Shown: positions 32,421 through 43,780 of the stretch, piece after piece | How positions within the stretch are numbered: the stretch's first letter is position 1 | Layout of the letters: each line of letters begins with the position of its first letter | DNA from: Coprinellus micaceus | Taxonomy: Eukaryota > Basidiomycota > Agaricomycetes > Agaricales > Psathyrellaceae | DNA: 64,000 nt | Assembly: GCA_951394405.1 (NCBI GenBank) | Contig: OX596343.1 | Span: 2,604,001 to 2,668,000, forward strand | Direction: 5' to 3' | Position numbers and translations under genes: made by a program | The notes under the pieces: generated by a model | Told to the model about the DNA's origin: nothing | What the model saw: the letters and a program-made list of their open reading frames with translations, nothing else | Databases searched by the model: none

Positions 32421-34789
32421 CAATTGCCGGATCGCCGCACTGCATCTGGTCCATTGCTTGAGGCTGAAGTCAAGTGAATCACCGAGGGCACCAAAAAGCG
32501 GGTCTCCGGAAAGCTTGCTAACTACCAGTGTGATGGGTGGAAAAATGTAGCCAAGGTGAACGTCATAAGTTCAATGATTGTGGTTGAAAACGAGGTGCGC
32601 TCAATTAAAGCACGTATCCGATGGGCTTGTGATCTCATACATTTATAGGCCATACCTGTTCGTACCCATAACCAGACTGGGCGGCCCAAAACGGGAGATG
32701 AACTCTTTAGGCTCGTGAAGGATGATTTCGTGTACACCAAGGAGACTTTTGGTGTCGAAGTCGTCCTCACCGTGTCGGACGATGGACCTGATGGGAAGAA
32801 AATGCGGAGGCTGGTGGACGAGGATCCGGATATCACCTCGGCAGCGCTGGAGTGCTGGGCACATCAGTCGCACCTCATGACGGGTAATTATTTGTCAGTG
32901 AAGGCTGCGTTCATGTCAGCTGTGGAGCAAGCGAATGAAGTCATCAAGTGGTTTAATAACCACTCGAAGGCCCTCGACACCCTTCGTGGTCATCAAAGGC
33001 TTATTCAGGGCAAGGCTCCTGCGCTGGTCCTTCCTGCAGCCACACGATGGACGACCCAGTACACCTCCCTTCATCGCCTGAAGACCCAGGAGGCTGCTGT
33101 TGTGGGTTGTGTGGTGCAGTATCGGGATGAACTCTTGCTCGCAGGGGGACCACGAGCTGATGCCAAAGCCAAAGCCCTTGACATCATGAACATCTGCCGC
33201 GATTCTGAGTTCTGGGGAAATCTTCAACGGTACTGTGACCTATTTCACATTATATCAACGCTCTATGACTTATTTTGGAATAGGATCACCGACCATCTTG
33301 AGCCGCTCGCCATCGCATCCAACATTTTTCAAGCTCCAACATGCCGCCTAGATCATGTTTTACTGACCCTTGGTAATATCTTCTGGTTCTTCCAGAAGCT
33401 ATCAGACCAACCAGGAAATCAGGCGGTGAAGGATGGGATGGAGAAATCGATCGAGCGTCGATGGGGTAAAACCCATCAGGAACTATTCATTTTGGCGACC
33501 TTCTTCAACCCCTACATCCGCTCTCGCTTCTTCAATGCTGACCATTTGTCATTGATGAATCTTTTCCATATCTCCAAGCGTGCCATTCGCAAATTGACTG
33601 GCCAAAGTCTAACGGATGAGCCCGAGTTCTTCGCAGCCTTCAGGGACTACTACAATTCAACTGGTATCTTTTCCTGTGAGTCGATGTGGCTCGAAGGATT
33701 CCAGGACATGTTCAATAAGCCCGATGAAGAGGTGAGTGTAAAAATGTCTATTCAAAACTATTCTAAGCTAATAACGACACCAGATGAACACCGTGAACGT
33801 CCTGCAAGTATGGGAAACCTTCCGTACCCAAAACTCAGGTGGTGGTCACGGAGCGTTAGTCGCACTTGCCATTCGGCTACACAGCATGGTACCGAACTCT
33901 GCCAGCACTGAATCCTTGTTCAGTATGTTTGGAACCACCCACACCAAACGTCGAAACCGCCTCTCACCTCAAAAGGTTCATAATTCATCTGTGGTTCGGC
34001 TTGACTCCAACCGCATTTTCCGAGGGAGCAAGACGAGGCGAAAAAAGCGCAGGTTCAATGCACAAGAAGGGGTGGGAGGAAGCAGCCAACAGGGGGCAGA
34101 TCCTGAGTTGAACGAAAATGCTGCTGCTCTCTCGGAGGCAAGGGAGGATGGTGGAGATGGGGAGGATGATAGCGATCCGACAAGCTTCCGTTCGATGGCT
34201 GATGCGCTCATCCAGGCAGCTAACAATGCTGAAGATGAACTAGAAGACCCTGAGGAAGACTTACCAACATTTGCTGCTCTCAACGCATCGGTCTCCAATC
34301 CCTCGGAAGCCCAGACCCAAACTACACCTGCTCAAGCTTCTTCCAGCTCGGCAGGCGGGCTTGCCACCAGATATCATCGAATCAAGATGAAGGACCTTTT
34401 CAACTATGACCTTGAAGCACAAGGGGAGACTGGTCTCAAATTTTATTGGGACATCGGGCGGAATCTTGCTGCACGGGAGCTCGAGGTGCTCGACACAGCG
34501 GCAAGGCAGCGTGCCTCCTAGATCTGGCGCGAGTTATCAATTGGGGCACTTCATCAATTCTAATCTCTAACACTCTTACCTTAATTGTTATCTTAATCTA
34601 TTCTGCATCTGTTTAGAGCACAGACGGCGGAGAGACACCAAGAAATAAGTGAAGAACAAAAGGTACTCGCGACGCTGATAATATCTCGGGAATTGCCGTT
34701 GACTGGTCATTGACCAGTCAGTGGCTGTGTTTGACCCGTCAAGACCGACCAGTCAAGACCCGGTCAGGACCTGGTCAATGCCAACACTG

Positions 34790-35244
34790 CGTATACCCTC
34801 CCGGCCGTCCGCAAACCCAACGCTCCAAACTCATCGACGTCCGCCTCCGGTTCGAAACACAAGCACAGTTGAATTAAATACACATAATGCGGATTCTAGT
34901 AGGATAGAGTACGTACAATAGTAGATGGTGGGTAGTAATAGTGTGTACAGACTGTCGTCGTGACGATGAACCGACGGGTGGGGTGGGGGTCCGTTGCGTG
35001 CGGTGGGTATGGGGGCATCCAAGGTGCCAGGACAGGAAGGTATGTCATAAAGGAGGGAGAGAGGAAAGAGATAGGAAAGGAAAGGAAGTCATGAACGAAA
35101 CCGTAGTCGTACACAAGAAATTAAGAGGTGAGAATGGGTAGAACATGAAGAGAGTAGAGTGAGGAGTGTCCATAGGGTATGTAGGAACCATGTCGAGGTA
35201 AATCATAAAGCCGTCATAAAAGGTATCAAACCAAAAGATCTCGT
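34790..35244. other. Intergenic, 3' flank of the disordered-protein gene
   Basis: 455 bp of host sequence between the hAT end and the stop of the minus-strand gene. No ORF of interest. A CGTATACC octamer follows the hAT end and is its candidate target duplication. Confidence 0.4.
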
Positions 35245-36945
35245 CTACGCAGCCTTCAACCCCCTCAACCTCCTCACCACATCCCCCATATCATGTACGT
35301 TCCACTCTCCACTCCACTCCTTCTCCTTCCTCCTCCAGTCCGCCTCCCCACTCTCACCCTGTGGCTCCTCCACCTTATTCGACCCACCCTTCTTCGCCCC
35401 ATACACATAAGTAATCGGCGTCAAATTGGCCCGACTCCTCTCCACCGGCGGACGGTGAATATCAAGCGACGACGACCTTGCGGGAATGGCAGGCTGCGTT
35501 GGCACGGGCGTGTACACACCCAGCTCGTTCACCGAAGACGAAGCACCCTGAAGCAGCGTAGCAAACGCCGTCCGCTCCAATGTCCTCTCCGTCTTCCCCT
35601 TAAACCCAATCGTCGTCCCCACATCATGCGCACTATAATACCCACCCCTCCCCGACGCGGGCGAGGGAGAGATCGGCAGGACGGTCGTAGTGGCGATAGT
35701 GGTGTTGGTGGAGTACGACTTGGAGTGACTGCGAGATCGGGTAGTGGGCGGTACTGGGAGGGGACGTGGGGGTTGTGTTGGGGCGGAGACGACGGTGGGA
35801 CGAGGTGCGGGTGCAGGCTCGAGGGGAGGAAGGTCGCCTTCTGCAGGGGTGATGTCGATCTCAACGTTCGCCACTGCGGAGAAGGCCACGGGTACGCTCA
35901 AACTCCTCGGCCGGTGCTTCCTCCCCACCGTCTTCCGTGCCGGGAGGCGAACGGTCATCGAGTCAGAAGGACGGGGTTGGTGTGACGAGGACGACGCAGC
36001 TGGGATGGAGGAAGGGGCAGACGCAGGTGGGGTAGCACGGAAGACGAGCTCGGGAGGGACGTTCTCTCCCAATGTACGCTTAACTTTATCCATCTTCTTC
36101 CTTCGCATCTCCTTCTCCTTCCTCTCCCGCTGGTCCTCCGGCATCATTGATAGGCGGTTGCTGAACATCTGGGAGAAGGGAGAGAGAGGCTCGCGGCTGA
36201 CATCGGAGAACATGGTAGACGCCGACGAGGTTTTACGGTGGGTTCGAGGTGGCGTAGGGGAAGACGTTGTGGAGGGCCCAATGGAGGTTGGGGAGGAGAG
36301 CGGACGTGGGTTTGAGCGTAGGCGGAAGAGGACGGGCTGGGCGAGTGGGGCGGGTTTGGATTTTGGCTTGGACGTAGTGTCAACTTCGCTTTTACTCCTT
36401 TCCCTGCCGGGCTTCTCCCCACCCTTCATGGTCTTCGACGCGCTCTTCGTGTTCGATCGGGCCCTCTTCGCGGGGTTGGGGTCATGGAGGAGGTACGAGC
36501 GGGTACCGGGGAGGGGGAGGATCGTCTCGACAGGCACGGCGGTTGGGATCGAGTAGGGGATATAGCCCGCCTTCGGAATTGAAGTGGATACGAAGACGTA
36601 CGAAGCATCGTCATCGATAAGGGTCTTATCCTTATCCTCGTCTTCGCTCGAGCTCGAGTCGGTGGTGAGCTCGTCGGCGGATGACGATGACGTGGATGAC
36701 GAGCCTTGGAAGATTTGGCCACGGCGGCGTTGGGCGCGGGTGCGTGGAGTCACGGGAGGGCGGGTAGCGGTGTCCTTGACTTCGAGGAAGGAAGTGTGGA
36801 TAGAGGAGGACAGGTCGAGCTCGAGGACCATAGGCGTTGTGCCCAAGACGGCTTGGAGCTTGCGCGTGGACTTGATCAGCTGTTTGCGCGTGGGTTGTAG
36901 CCCAGGGAAGGAAGGCTTCGTGTTGGTGGTCGTCGCCGATGACAT
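35245..36945 (-). CDS. Intronless disordered protein, function unknown
   Basis: Single ORF of 566 residues, no intron needed. I do not recognise a named domain. Most of it is Ser/Thr/Pro-rich low complexity. Three blocks look constrained: TRKQLIKSTRKLQAVLGTTP near residues 18-37; RERKEKEMRRKKMDKVKRTL followed by GENVPPELVF near 275-305; and the C-terminal WSGEWNVHDMGDVVRRLRGL. Several basic Ser/Pro segments (GRKHRPRSLSVPVAF; RSRSHSKSYS) would suit phosphorylation or nuclear import. No signal peptide or membrane segment. It resembles uncharacterised proteins I remember from basidiomycetes. The hAT insertion lies 455 bp beyond its stop and an 865-bp element about 450 bp before its start, so the gene sits between two insertions. 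Confidence 0.75.
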   Translation of the reverse strand: MSSATTTNTKPSFPGLQPTRKQLIKSTRKLQAVLGTTPMVLELDLSSSIHTSFLEVKDTATRPPVTPRTRAQRRRGQIFQGSSSTSSSSADELTTDSSSSEDEDKDKTLIDDDASYVFVSTSIPKAGYIPYSIPTAVPVETILPLPGTRSYLLHDPNPAKRARSNTKSASKTMKGGEKPGRERSKSEVDTTSKPKSKPAPLAQPVLFRLRSNPRPLSSPTSIGPSTTSSPTPPRTHRKTSSASTMFSDVSREPLSPFSQMFSNRLSMMPEDQRERKEKEMRRKKMDKVKRTLGENVPPELVFRATPPASAPSSIPAASSSSHQPRPSDSMTVRLPARKTVGRKHRPRSLSVPVAFSAVANVEIDITPAEGDLPPLEPAPAPRPTVVSAPTQPPRPLPVPPTTRSRSHSKSYSTNTTIATTTVLPISPSPASGRGGYYSAHDVGTTIGFKGKTERTLERTAFATLLQGASSSVNELGVYTPVPTQPAIPARSSSLDIHRPPVERSRANLTPITYVYGAKKGGSNKVEEPQGESGEADWRRKEKEWSGEWNVHDMGDVVRRLRGLKAA

Positions 36946-37390
36946 GGCTCGCTTTTGGTTCGTGGGTGATTAGGCGAGATGCGCTGGATAGAATAGCAGA
37001 AGGAGACGAAGAGAGACGAGACTGGCGTGAGTGGGGTCGTAAAGAGAGAAGGACGAGGGAGATCGGCAGTCAATGTCGATCTAGAGCTCGATCGTGGGCG
37101 GCTACCAACTGAGGGCTGACCGTAAGAAGTTAGAGGGATAGAACCGCTGGGAAGGAAACCGAAACGTGTAGATCGTATGCAAGCGGTTTTGAGTAAATGA
37201 AGCAACCAGAACAGGCCTCCTCGAGACAAGTAACGAAGAAGGCAACAACAACAAGAAATAGCAAATCAAATGAAAGTGAAGAAGAGGGGGTCGACGCGGG
37301 GTCGGGGATATTATGCTCGACAAGGACAATTGAAGCAGTAAGGAGTGTGCGGTGCGTTGCCGTAATGCGGGAGAAGTGTGAAAGTACAAT
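36946..37390. promoter_or_regulatory. Upstream region of the disordered-protein gene
   Basis: Contains the promoter by position. CT-rich runs occur on the gene strand (plus-strand GAGAGAAGGACGAGG near 37040). I see no clear TATA box. The last eight bases, AGTACAAT, are the left target duplication of the adjoining element. Confidence 0.35.
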
Positions 37391-38255
37391 AGGACCCCTG
37401 AGAACCCCCCCAGAGGTTAGAAATAAATTTCGCCAAAACTCCTGTTTTGGGGTGGACGGAGCTCAGTCCAAATATAGAAATCGGAGGGTGGATGGCCTAT
37501 CCAAGGTATGCGAGAGGGCCCCCAGTGGTGGATAAATTATCCGACCTCGGGAAAATCGTCAAAAACAAGGGAAAATCTCAAAAATATTCTATCACAACCC
37601 GAGCGCCTATCTACACTGTAGTACCTATGTTTCCTTCCGTTTACGCAACATGGCAACCAACCTGTTGACAGAGTTGTTGATGGCGGCTGTTTGAGGTACT
37701 TTGAGAATAAAGAGTCGTAGACAGGCTGGCTGAGCTCCAGGAGTCCATTATGAAGAATTTGGATGGCTTGAGGCAGGATGAGACGAAGGAATTTCGATGC
37801 TGGGAGGTGGTTGAACCACGGTAATGCTAGGTGGATGGTATCCCTGTACCACACTGCACGGAACTGCCATCGTCGAGGGATCTGCTGCCCAAGTTGGGCA
37901 ATCCCCCGCCCTCGTTGACGCTCCCATGGCTCCAAATAGCTCTCTCCACTGAATGTATGCCCTACAACCTTTCAAAGAGCATGTATGGGCCGGAAATGAT
38001 CGACGAATGGCACATTTTGAAGAGAAGGAGGGAGGAGGCCACCCAGGACGAGACAGGGGCAGGTGGTGGATTGTAACCGACGTGGTGAGTGATCAAGCGT
38101 GGGGTGGTGGATGGTGTCACTGAGGTCCCATCAAAGCCTTCCGTTTTGGGCCATTATGGGGTGGATGATCACTGGAATTATCTGAGGTGGGGCGCCAAAG
38201 GCGCCATTTTGGGGTGGATTCATTTTCAACCTCTGGGGGGGCTCTCAGGGGTCCT
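37391..38255. mobile_element. 865-bp non-autonomous transposon, 8-bp TSD
   Basis: Left end AGGACCCCTGAGAACCCCCC and right end (inverted) AGGACCCCTGAGAGCCCCCC pair over at least 28 bp with one mismatch, then more loosely. AGTACAAT is duplicated perfectly at 37383-37390 and 38256-38263. There is no transposase ORF inside. An 8-bp duplication fits hAT, P or KDZ (Zisupton-type) transposases. The termini lack the CAGTG of the hAT copies in this window, so it was not mobilised by that family. Confidence 0.9.
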
Positions 38256-38263
38256 AGTACAAT

Positions 38264-40089
38264 GCGCGCTAGAGCATTGTACGTGGGGCTGGACAATACA
38301 AGGAGCGTGTCGGGAGTAGGCCGGGTGGGAAGAAGGTAAATGGAAATTATGGAAGGGAGGCTGGGCTATTGTTCTAGCGCCAGCAACCTTATACTCGTTC
38401 CGCTCCTCATCAGACGCGGAAATCGTCGAGGGAGACAACCGGGCACGCTGTGCTCGAAGAAGCGCAGTCAAGTCAAGCCTGAATACGTGTCATGATGGAT
38501 CTAGCGTTTGGCGTTAGTGGAATGATACAGATTTGACGAGGAAGGTGAAACCCACCGCGCCAGCTTCTCATTTCCTCCGCCTCAATGCATTACCCGGCCC
38601 ATCGGCCATTTAGACTCACAATATTCCGTCTCTGCGGTTCACAGCTATTCACAGCAGGCCAGTCGGAAGGTTCAGAAGACTCGCACTAGCGTATTGCAGG
38701 AAAACAACATGGAGGACAGGAATAAGAACAAGGCCGACCCCTGTATCTCCGTGTTCGTTTCCACGCAAAATGACGCTGTCGTCATGGTGGCGAAGCGGAA
38801 ACACTGGGCCCAGTCGGTGTACAAACATAGGCGCCGGCGTCTAAATAGGGATTTGTGCGGAGTGCAAATAGGGGTGTGGTGTACAAACAAAGCCTCGAGT
38901 TCCAGAAGGCTATCTTTAACGCCTTGGAGGCTCTCAGAGAGCCGCTCTCGCTTCACCCGTTCCCGTGTTAAGCGTCTAGGAGGATACTTTATACTTGGGT
39001 CAGGCGTCTCTGAGGAACATAGCAAGTCGCTTGCGGCTGACCTGGTGAGAGGGCACGAGGACATGATACCCATCGTTCCCTTCGAATGTCTTTTGTGAAG
39101 AAGGTCATGACACCCTTCTTCTGTTAGGCTATTGACTCCAGCCCCTCCAGCACTGGCCAGTCTTCTGAGGATTCGCTTGTGTGATTCTGACTATCCTCTC
39201 CTGTTGTTCCGACGATCCTCTTCTGTTGGAGCGGGTCGTTCTACCGCCTGTCTGGGTCGGTTCTGGCCGAAGGAGCCTTAGAAGCGTGAGTGGAGCATCT
39301 ATCTTCGTCAATTCGATGACAATGCACATTTGACTGCGAGGGTCTGATCGAAGTCTCCCCGGAGTACAATTGTTGAATTGGGACTCCCCAGCAGATGGCC
39401 CACAGCCGCACTCGGGCAACAGCGGCGGTGAAGAAATACGAGGACACTGCACGGAACGAAGCCTACCCGAAGCCTCCGCTTGGCGACAAATGCAGCACCA
39501 CCTTCCGCTCACTTTGAATCCAATCGCTTTGCACTGCAGACCGTACTTAATATATTATGATCCACCATCATCGATAGAGTTAACATCGCTCCCAGACACC
39601 GGGATAGGTGCCCTTGGGCGCCTAAATGGCCAATCAATTGACGCGTGCGCGTTGGTCGGGTAAAAACAAAGGGCTGGGTGTACAAACAGTCGGATGGGGG
39701 AGAGGTCGCTTTAAAGCTCGCGGGAGAACACCTCGCTGCAGCAAAGCGTCGATGTTGAGCAAGGAGCTTCGAATTCGGAGCTGAATCTATCGGGGGTTCT
39801 GCACGCAGATGAGAGTCCCATCGATCCCGTTTCCCCTACCGCTTTGAAGGTTCAACGCTCCGACAGGCGTTGCACCCACCCGAAATAATTGCGCGATCCA
39901 ACGTGCAGCTAAGCTCCGGCGATGGGGATGAGCAACTGGGATCTCAGGGGACGCACAATTGATAGATAGATGGCTTCGCGATAGGACTAGTACATGGGCT
40001 GACCAGCAGGAAGTTGACATGTCGAATCAGAGCACTCGGTACGGGACGCCCCCACACCAGCGTGTAGTAATCCCAGATCAAGCAGCGAC
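38264..40089. other. No assignable gene
   Basis: About 1.8 kb between the 865-bp element and the first MYND gene. Some ORFs reach 130 codons (for example plus strand 38694-39098), but none shows a recognisable motif or coding pattern that continues across an intron. Confidence 0.4.
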
Positions 40090-42340
40090 CTACTCGTCGA
40101 CCCCTGGCCTCTCCTCTACCTTGGAATACACATTCAAAGCCTCGACCCTTGTCCTGCCCGCCCACTTTGTCACCACAAACCGACCGAAGACGCATGTCCT
40201 GTACAGGCCACAGTATCCCACGCACGTCGCTAGCCGGATTCTTTGCTTCGACCCCCTGGGTGCACCTCCCCTTTCTGCCCCTGTCGTTGACTGCCTCAGT
40301 TCACGAACCATTTCCAAATACCGGGGACCTTGGAATGTGGGTACACCGTCGTGCGACGGGTTCAAGACCGCCTCGGGAGGATGAAGAAGAATATCTGGGG
40401 GACATGAGAGAGCGTTAACCTGGATGAGAGAATCCCTGGTTCGCTCGATACGAGCCTGGCGTGATGCAGTGAGCGGGGGGTGTAGTTGCTCTATGGCTAA
40501 GGCCATGTCGTCGTCGGGCCACTCCTCGACGGTTTCCACTGGGACCCCCATTTCGAAGTTCAATACCGCGTGGCGGAGGACGTTCATGTAAAACACCCGC
40601 TTCAAATGGGGTGTCCAGGAGGACACAATTTCACACTCTGTCGGGGTGCTCAGTATAGGCACCTTGTGCGTGAAGGCTTAGAACACGGTACCTAGGCGAT
40701 ACTGGTGCTTCCCCGCACATTCAACCCTATGAAATGCCTCCCAGTCTTCGCGTTGACACTCTGGGGAGCAGTAAATGAGAGCCCGGCATCCGGAGCATTC
40801 CTTAGATTTGGAAGTAGTTTGGTGTCCGGCTGCCGCCACCGTTTCGGAATGCTAGGGGTCAGGAACGTGCAGGTCAGTACCTCTGACGTTCGAACCCGGA
40901 GGAAAGAAGGCGCACTGATATCCAAACTCACATTCATATTATCGCAGAGTGGAATTGGCCCCCGCGTATTGGTCCACATACCGTAGAAGAGCTCAAACGT
41001 CTTGCGGAATGGCAACCAATGTTCGGCACACCAGGGGCTTGTCATGAGACGCTGGTGGCGCATTGGCAAAATCTCCTCCATTGCCGCTGCAGTCCTCTGA
41101 GCAAGTTCAGCGTCGGTACACATGGACGCCAGGACGGGAATCGGGTGGCCTGTATCTTCTTCACCGGTCCAAGCGTACCAAGGATAAGCGGTACCATGGG
41201 GTTGGGATATAAGATGGTCGATTAGGATGTTGAGGAGACCGGCTTGAAGCAGGCCAGGCACAGTCCCGCGCACAAGTTTAATCGAGGTTACGCCGGCATT
41301 GGGAGGGAAAACTTTGATTGAAACGACGACGGGGAAGGGAAGTTCCTCAGCCCCAAGTTGCGGCCGTGCCCGAATGTGAGAAAGACGACTTGACGCAGAT
41401 AAGGCATGCTTGGGGAATTGGCTCTTGATATAAGCATCCATGTAGGTGGGTACATCAATGAACCTTTGGGTGACCTCGATGACGCGCAAGGGCCAGGTGT
41501 GAGACAATTGCAGATTGGCGCCCCGTTCTTCTGAAGACCTCCACTCCCTTAGGCGGCGGATAGAAGACTGAATGAAGCAGTGGTGTTTCTCGGTGGAAAG
41601 GGCGGAGAATATTTCCTTGAGATTGTGGAGGACATCGGGGACTCTCGTAGCCATATCGAGAAGGGATGTCACAGGACACTTCTCCGGCTCCCAGTTGGCG
41701 TTTGAGAGCGACGAGCCACTGGAATTGCACCAGTTCCAGAGATAGAGGAGGAGATCCACAAATGGAGGGGACATGTTGAGGATCCTAGGTTGATCAGAGG
41801 TAGCCTTGGAGAGGCAGCACAACAGGTCTGCTGCCAGCATCGGTCCGGAGGTTTCGGACTCAGGGGAGCGTAGGTCTTGATACACCCATGATGATTCGTA
41901 AGATACAAAGGAGAGCCACCGTAGGAGAGTGGGCATATTCTCCTCGAAGACTTTGAGAAACAAAGATTTGCTGGCTACATCCTTTTGCAATGCCTTGACG
42001 ACTGGCTCTGCGATGATGGCAAGCACAAGCCGGCAACATTTCACCGTTTCAATGGATCGTTCTGGCGAGAAATTGAATGCTGGGTCACTGGAAGGAACTG
42101 GTTCATCCTCCAGCAGGACGAAGAGAACCTGGAGGGCCAGAGACCCATCATGAGGATCGCCGGGCCAGCCAGTGGGACCAGAGAGGCGAGTTAGATGTGC
42201 AAACGACCCTCTCTCAACTTCGCGCAGGAGCTTGGGTGAAACCATCTCAGAGTCCGGGCATCAACAAGAGTCGAAAGGCGTACCGATTCTGTTCGTGAGT
42301 TCCTCGCTCGGGGTCGAGATCCTGTCGATGCGTAATTCAT
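40090..42340 (-). CDS. MYND-finger protein with long N-terminal region (paralogue 1)
   Basis: Four exons on the minus strand: 42340-42284, 42230-40932, 40851-40692, 40637-40090. All phases agree, giving 687 residues. Exon 1 encodes MNYASTGSRPRARNSRTES. Exon 2 is a ~430-residue helical region (LLREVERGSFAHLTRL..., ending LCDNMN). Exon 3 carries the MYND zinc finger: CSGC, YCSPEC, HRVEC in CxxC-x7-CxxxC-x7-HxxxC spacing. Exon 4 is a ~180-residue C-terminal domain with LATCVGYCGLYRTCVFGRFV. MYND fingers bind proline-rich peptides, and this architecture is very common and expanded in Agaricomycetes without known function. The ORF start at 42245 is an intronic ATG, since the acceptor CACCCAAG before LLREVE matches both paralogues. 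Confidence 0.85.
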
Positions 42341-42592
42341 GGGGCAGGTGGTGGTGAAGGGTCAAAAGCCCCAACATGAATGTTCCCGCATTTTGTCATG
42401 TTTGCTTTTGATGCCTTGGGAACAAACACCACCACTTGATGGCCACCAACCGTAAAGAGAATGCTGAGGGGACGGAAAACTGAGAGATATGTATTGCAGG
42501 AAGAATTCTCATAACGGATTGTACGCGGGGAGGGGATAGCCGGGTAGAGAAGGGTTAGTCATACGCAGGTCCGCTAGGTGCCCCGTAACCCA

Positions 42593-43780
42593 TCAGTGAC
42601 ACAGGCCGCCGTACTTGGGTATGGGACTATCCGCCGTCGCAGTTTCCACCACCTTCACAAGACCATCCAGCAGCTCGACCCGGGTCGTCTCGAGACCCTT
42701 CACCACTGAGAATCTCCCAAGGACAAAGGTACGATAAGCGCCAGCATACAGGACGCAAACGCCAAGGAGTGTCCTTTTCCGTAGTCCGTTCTGTCGAACA
42801 GATTCATCTTCCGCCCTCGACGTGATGAGATCCTGAATTACTGCGAGTGATCTTGGGTCTTGAAATATCCCAGTTCCCCCGTGCGAGACGCTGAGTAGCG
42901 CCTGGACTGGGCAAAGGGTCCCGGAGTGTGGAGAGACGCAGGTGTTCAGTTCGAGGACGCTCGAGTTAGCGTCCCCCAAACCGTCGTCCCTGTCGAGGTG
43001 CCTCGCTTCAAAGGTTAATCTCGCGTAGTCCGTTCCAACCATCAGGGTTTCGTTGTCGATAGTCTCTGTCATCAGCATTACGAACTCTTGGCCGCCCGGT
43101 TTAGATTTGGTAAAATGTTTATTGAGATTAATGGAGGGATTTGAATCCATGTCCTGGAACATCCAGAGCCACAGCACAAGATCGAGGGAATCCTCTCGTT
43201 CCCAGACGACGACTCTGAGTTCGTCTGAGTTATAGAATTTCCAGAGAACCACCGTAGCTGTGATGGGGCCAGCCATTGAAGGGAACGGGACGTTCCAGTA
43301 GACCCACTTCGAGTAGTGGGCGACGAAAACCAGCCAGTGAAGGAGAATTGGGACGTGCCTCAGAATGAGAGCTGAGAAGATTATCCGAGTCCCCCCTTCC
43401 TCACTGAGTAAGTCATCCATAATCACGGGAACGATGATCTCCAGATAATCGCGGATTTCGCGTGACCTTCGCACTCATTGTGCCGGAATCCGACGGGCGG
43501 CATCCAGGGTCGAGTATTTCATGCCCACTAGGCATTCCCTCTGCCTCTAGCAACCGAAATATGACCTCCACCGCCAAAGATCTGTCGTGGAGATTGCTAT
43601 GCCTATCGAAGTTGTCGACGAGGCGACGAAGGTGGGTTGAAGAGCCTCCTTCTACGGCAGACAGTAACTACAAGGTCTCGTTTTAATAGGGTATTCATAG
43701 CAGGGGCATGGGAAGTGACGTACGGCTTCGGTCCTAAAGTTCTTGGCACGGGGTCGGGGGGCATCCTGAGGGCTGTTCAT
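42593..43780 (-). CDS. MYND-family paralogue 2, zinc finger missing
   Basis: Exon 1, 43780-43724, encodes MNSPQDAPRPRAKNFRTEA. After a 56-nt intron, exon 2 starts at 43667 with LLSAVEGGSSTHLRRL, exactly parallel to paralogues 1 and 3. The frame then changes; a 55-nt GT-AG intron (43528-43474) restores it and gives a 358-residue protein ending at 42593. The N-terminal part runs to LTETID-like sequence near HFTKSKPGGQEFVMLMT, then jumps directly into the C-terminal domain (LGVCVLYAGAYRTFVLGRFS). About 250 residues including the whole MYND finger are absent, without breaking the frame. It could be a finger-less variant or an early pseudogene; a frameshift instead of the extra intron is the alternative, since neither paralogue has an intron there. 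Confidence 0.65.

Larger units (their letters stand above)
25410..34521 (+). pseudogene. hAT transposase, right copy, interrupted
   Basis: Same gene as at 24834-21936. ATG 25410 is open to about residue 267, then the Copia 5' LTR enters at 26213. The gene continues after 32420 with the remaining core and the acidic C-terminus (stop 34521). The shared TGA follows shortly after the right Copia junction, in GAAGTCAAGTGAATC near 32466-32480. It is therefore doubly inactivated: nonsense and insertion. Confidence 0.9.
25259..34789 (+). mobile_element. hAT transposon, right copy, split by Copia
   Basis: Inverse of the left copy. It starts inside the gap, resumes after the Copia insertion at 32421 and ends CCAACACTG at 34789. 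Without the 6.2-kb insertion its length matches the left arm closely, and the conceptual translations of both copies are identical wherever I compared them. Confidence 0.85.

Noticed and set aside
35293..36556. Plus-strand ORFs of 230 and 270 codons opposite the disordered-protein gene
   Set aside because: Gly/Arg-rich shadow frames of the real minus-strand gene; no motif or start context.
38694..39098. 134-codon plus-strand ORF
   Set aside because: No recognisable motif, no supporting intron model, and composition is not distinct from its surroundings.
42231..42245. ATG at 42245 as start of MYND paralogue 1
   Set aside because: Both paralogues have a separate first exon ending RTE(A/S), and an acceptor at 42231-42232 places this ATG inside a 53-nt intron.
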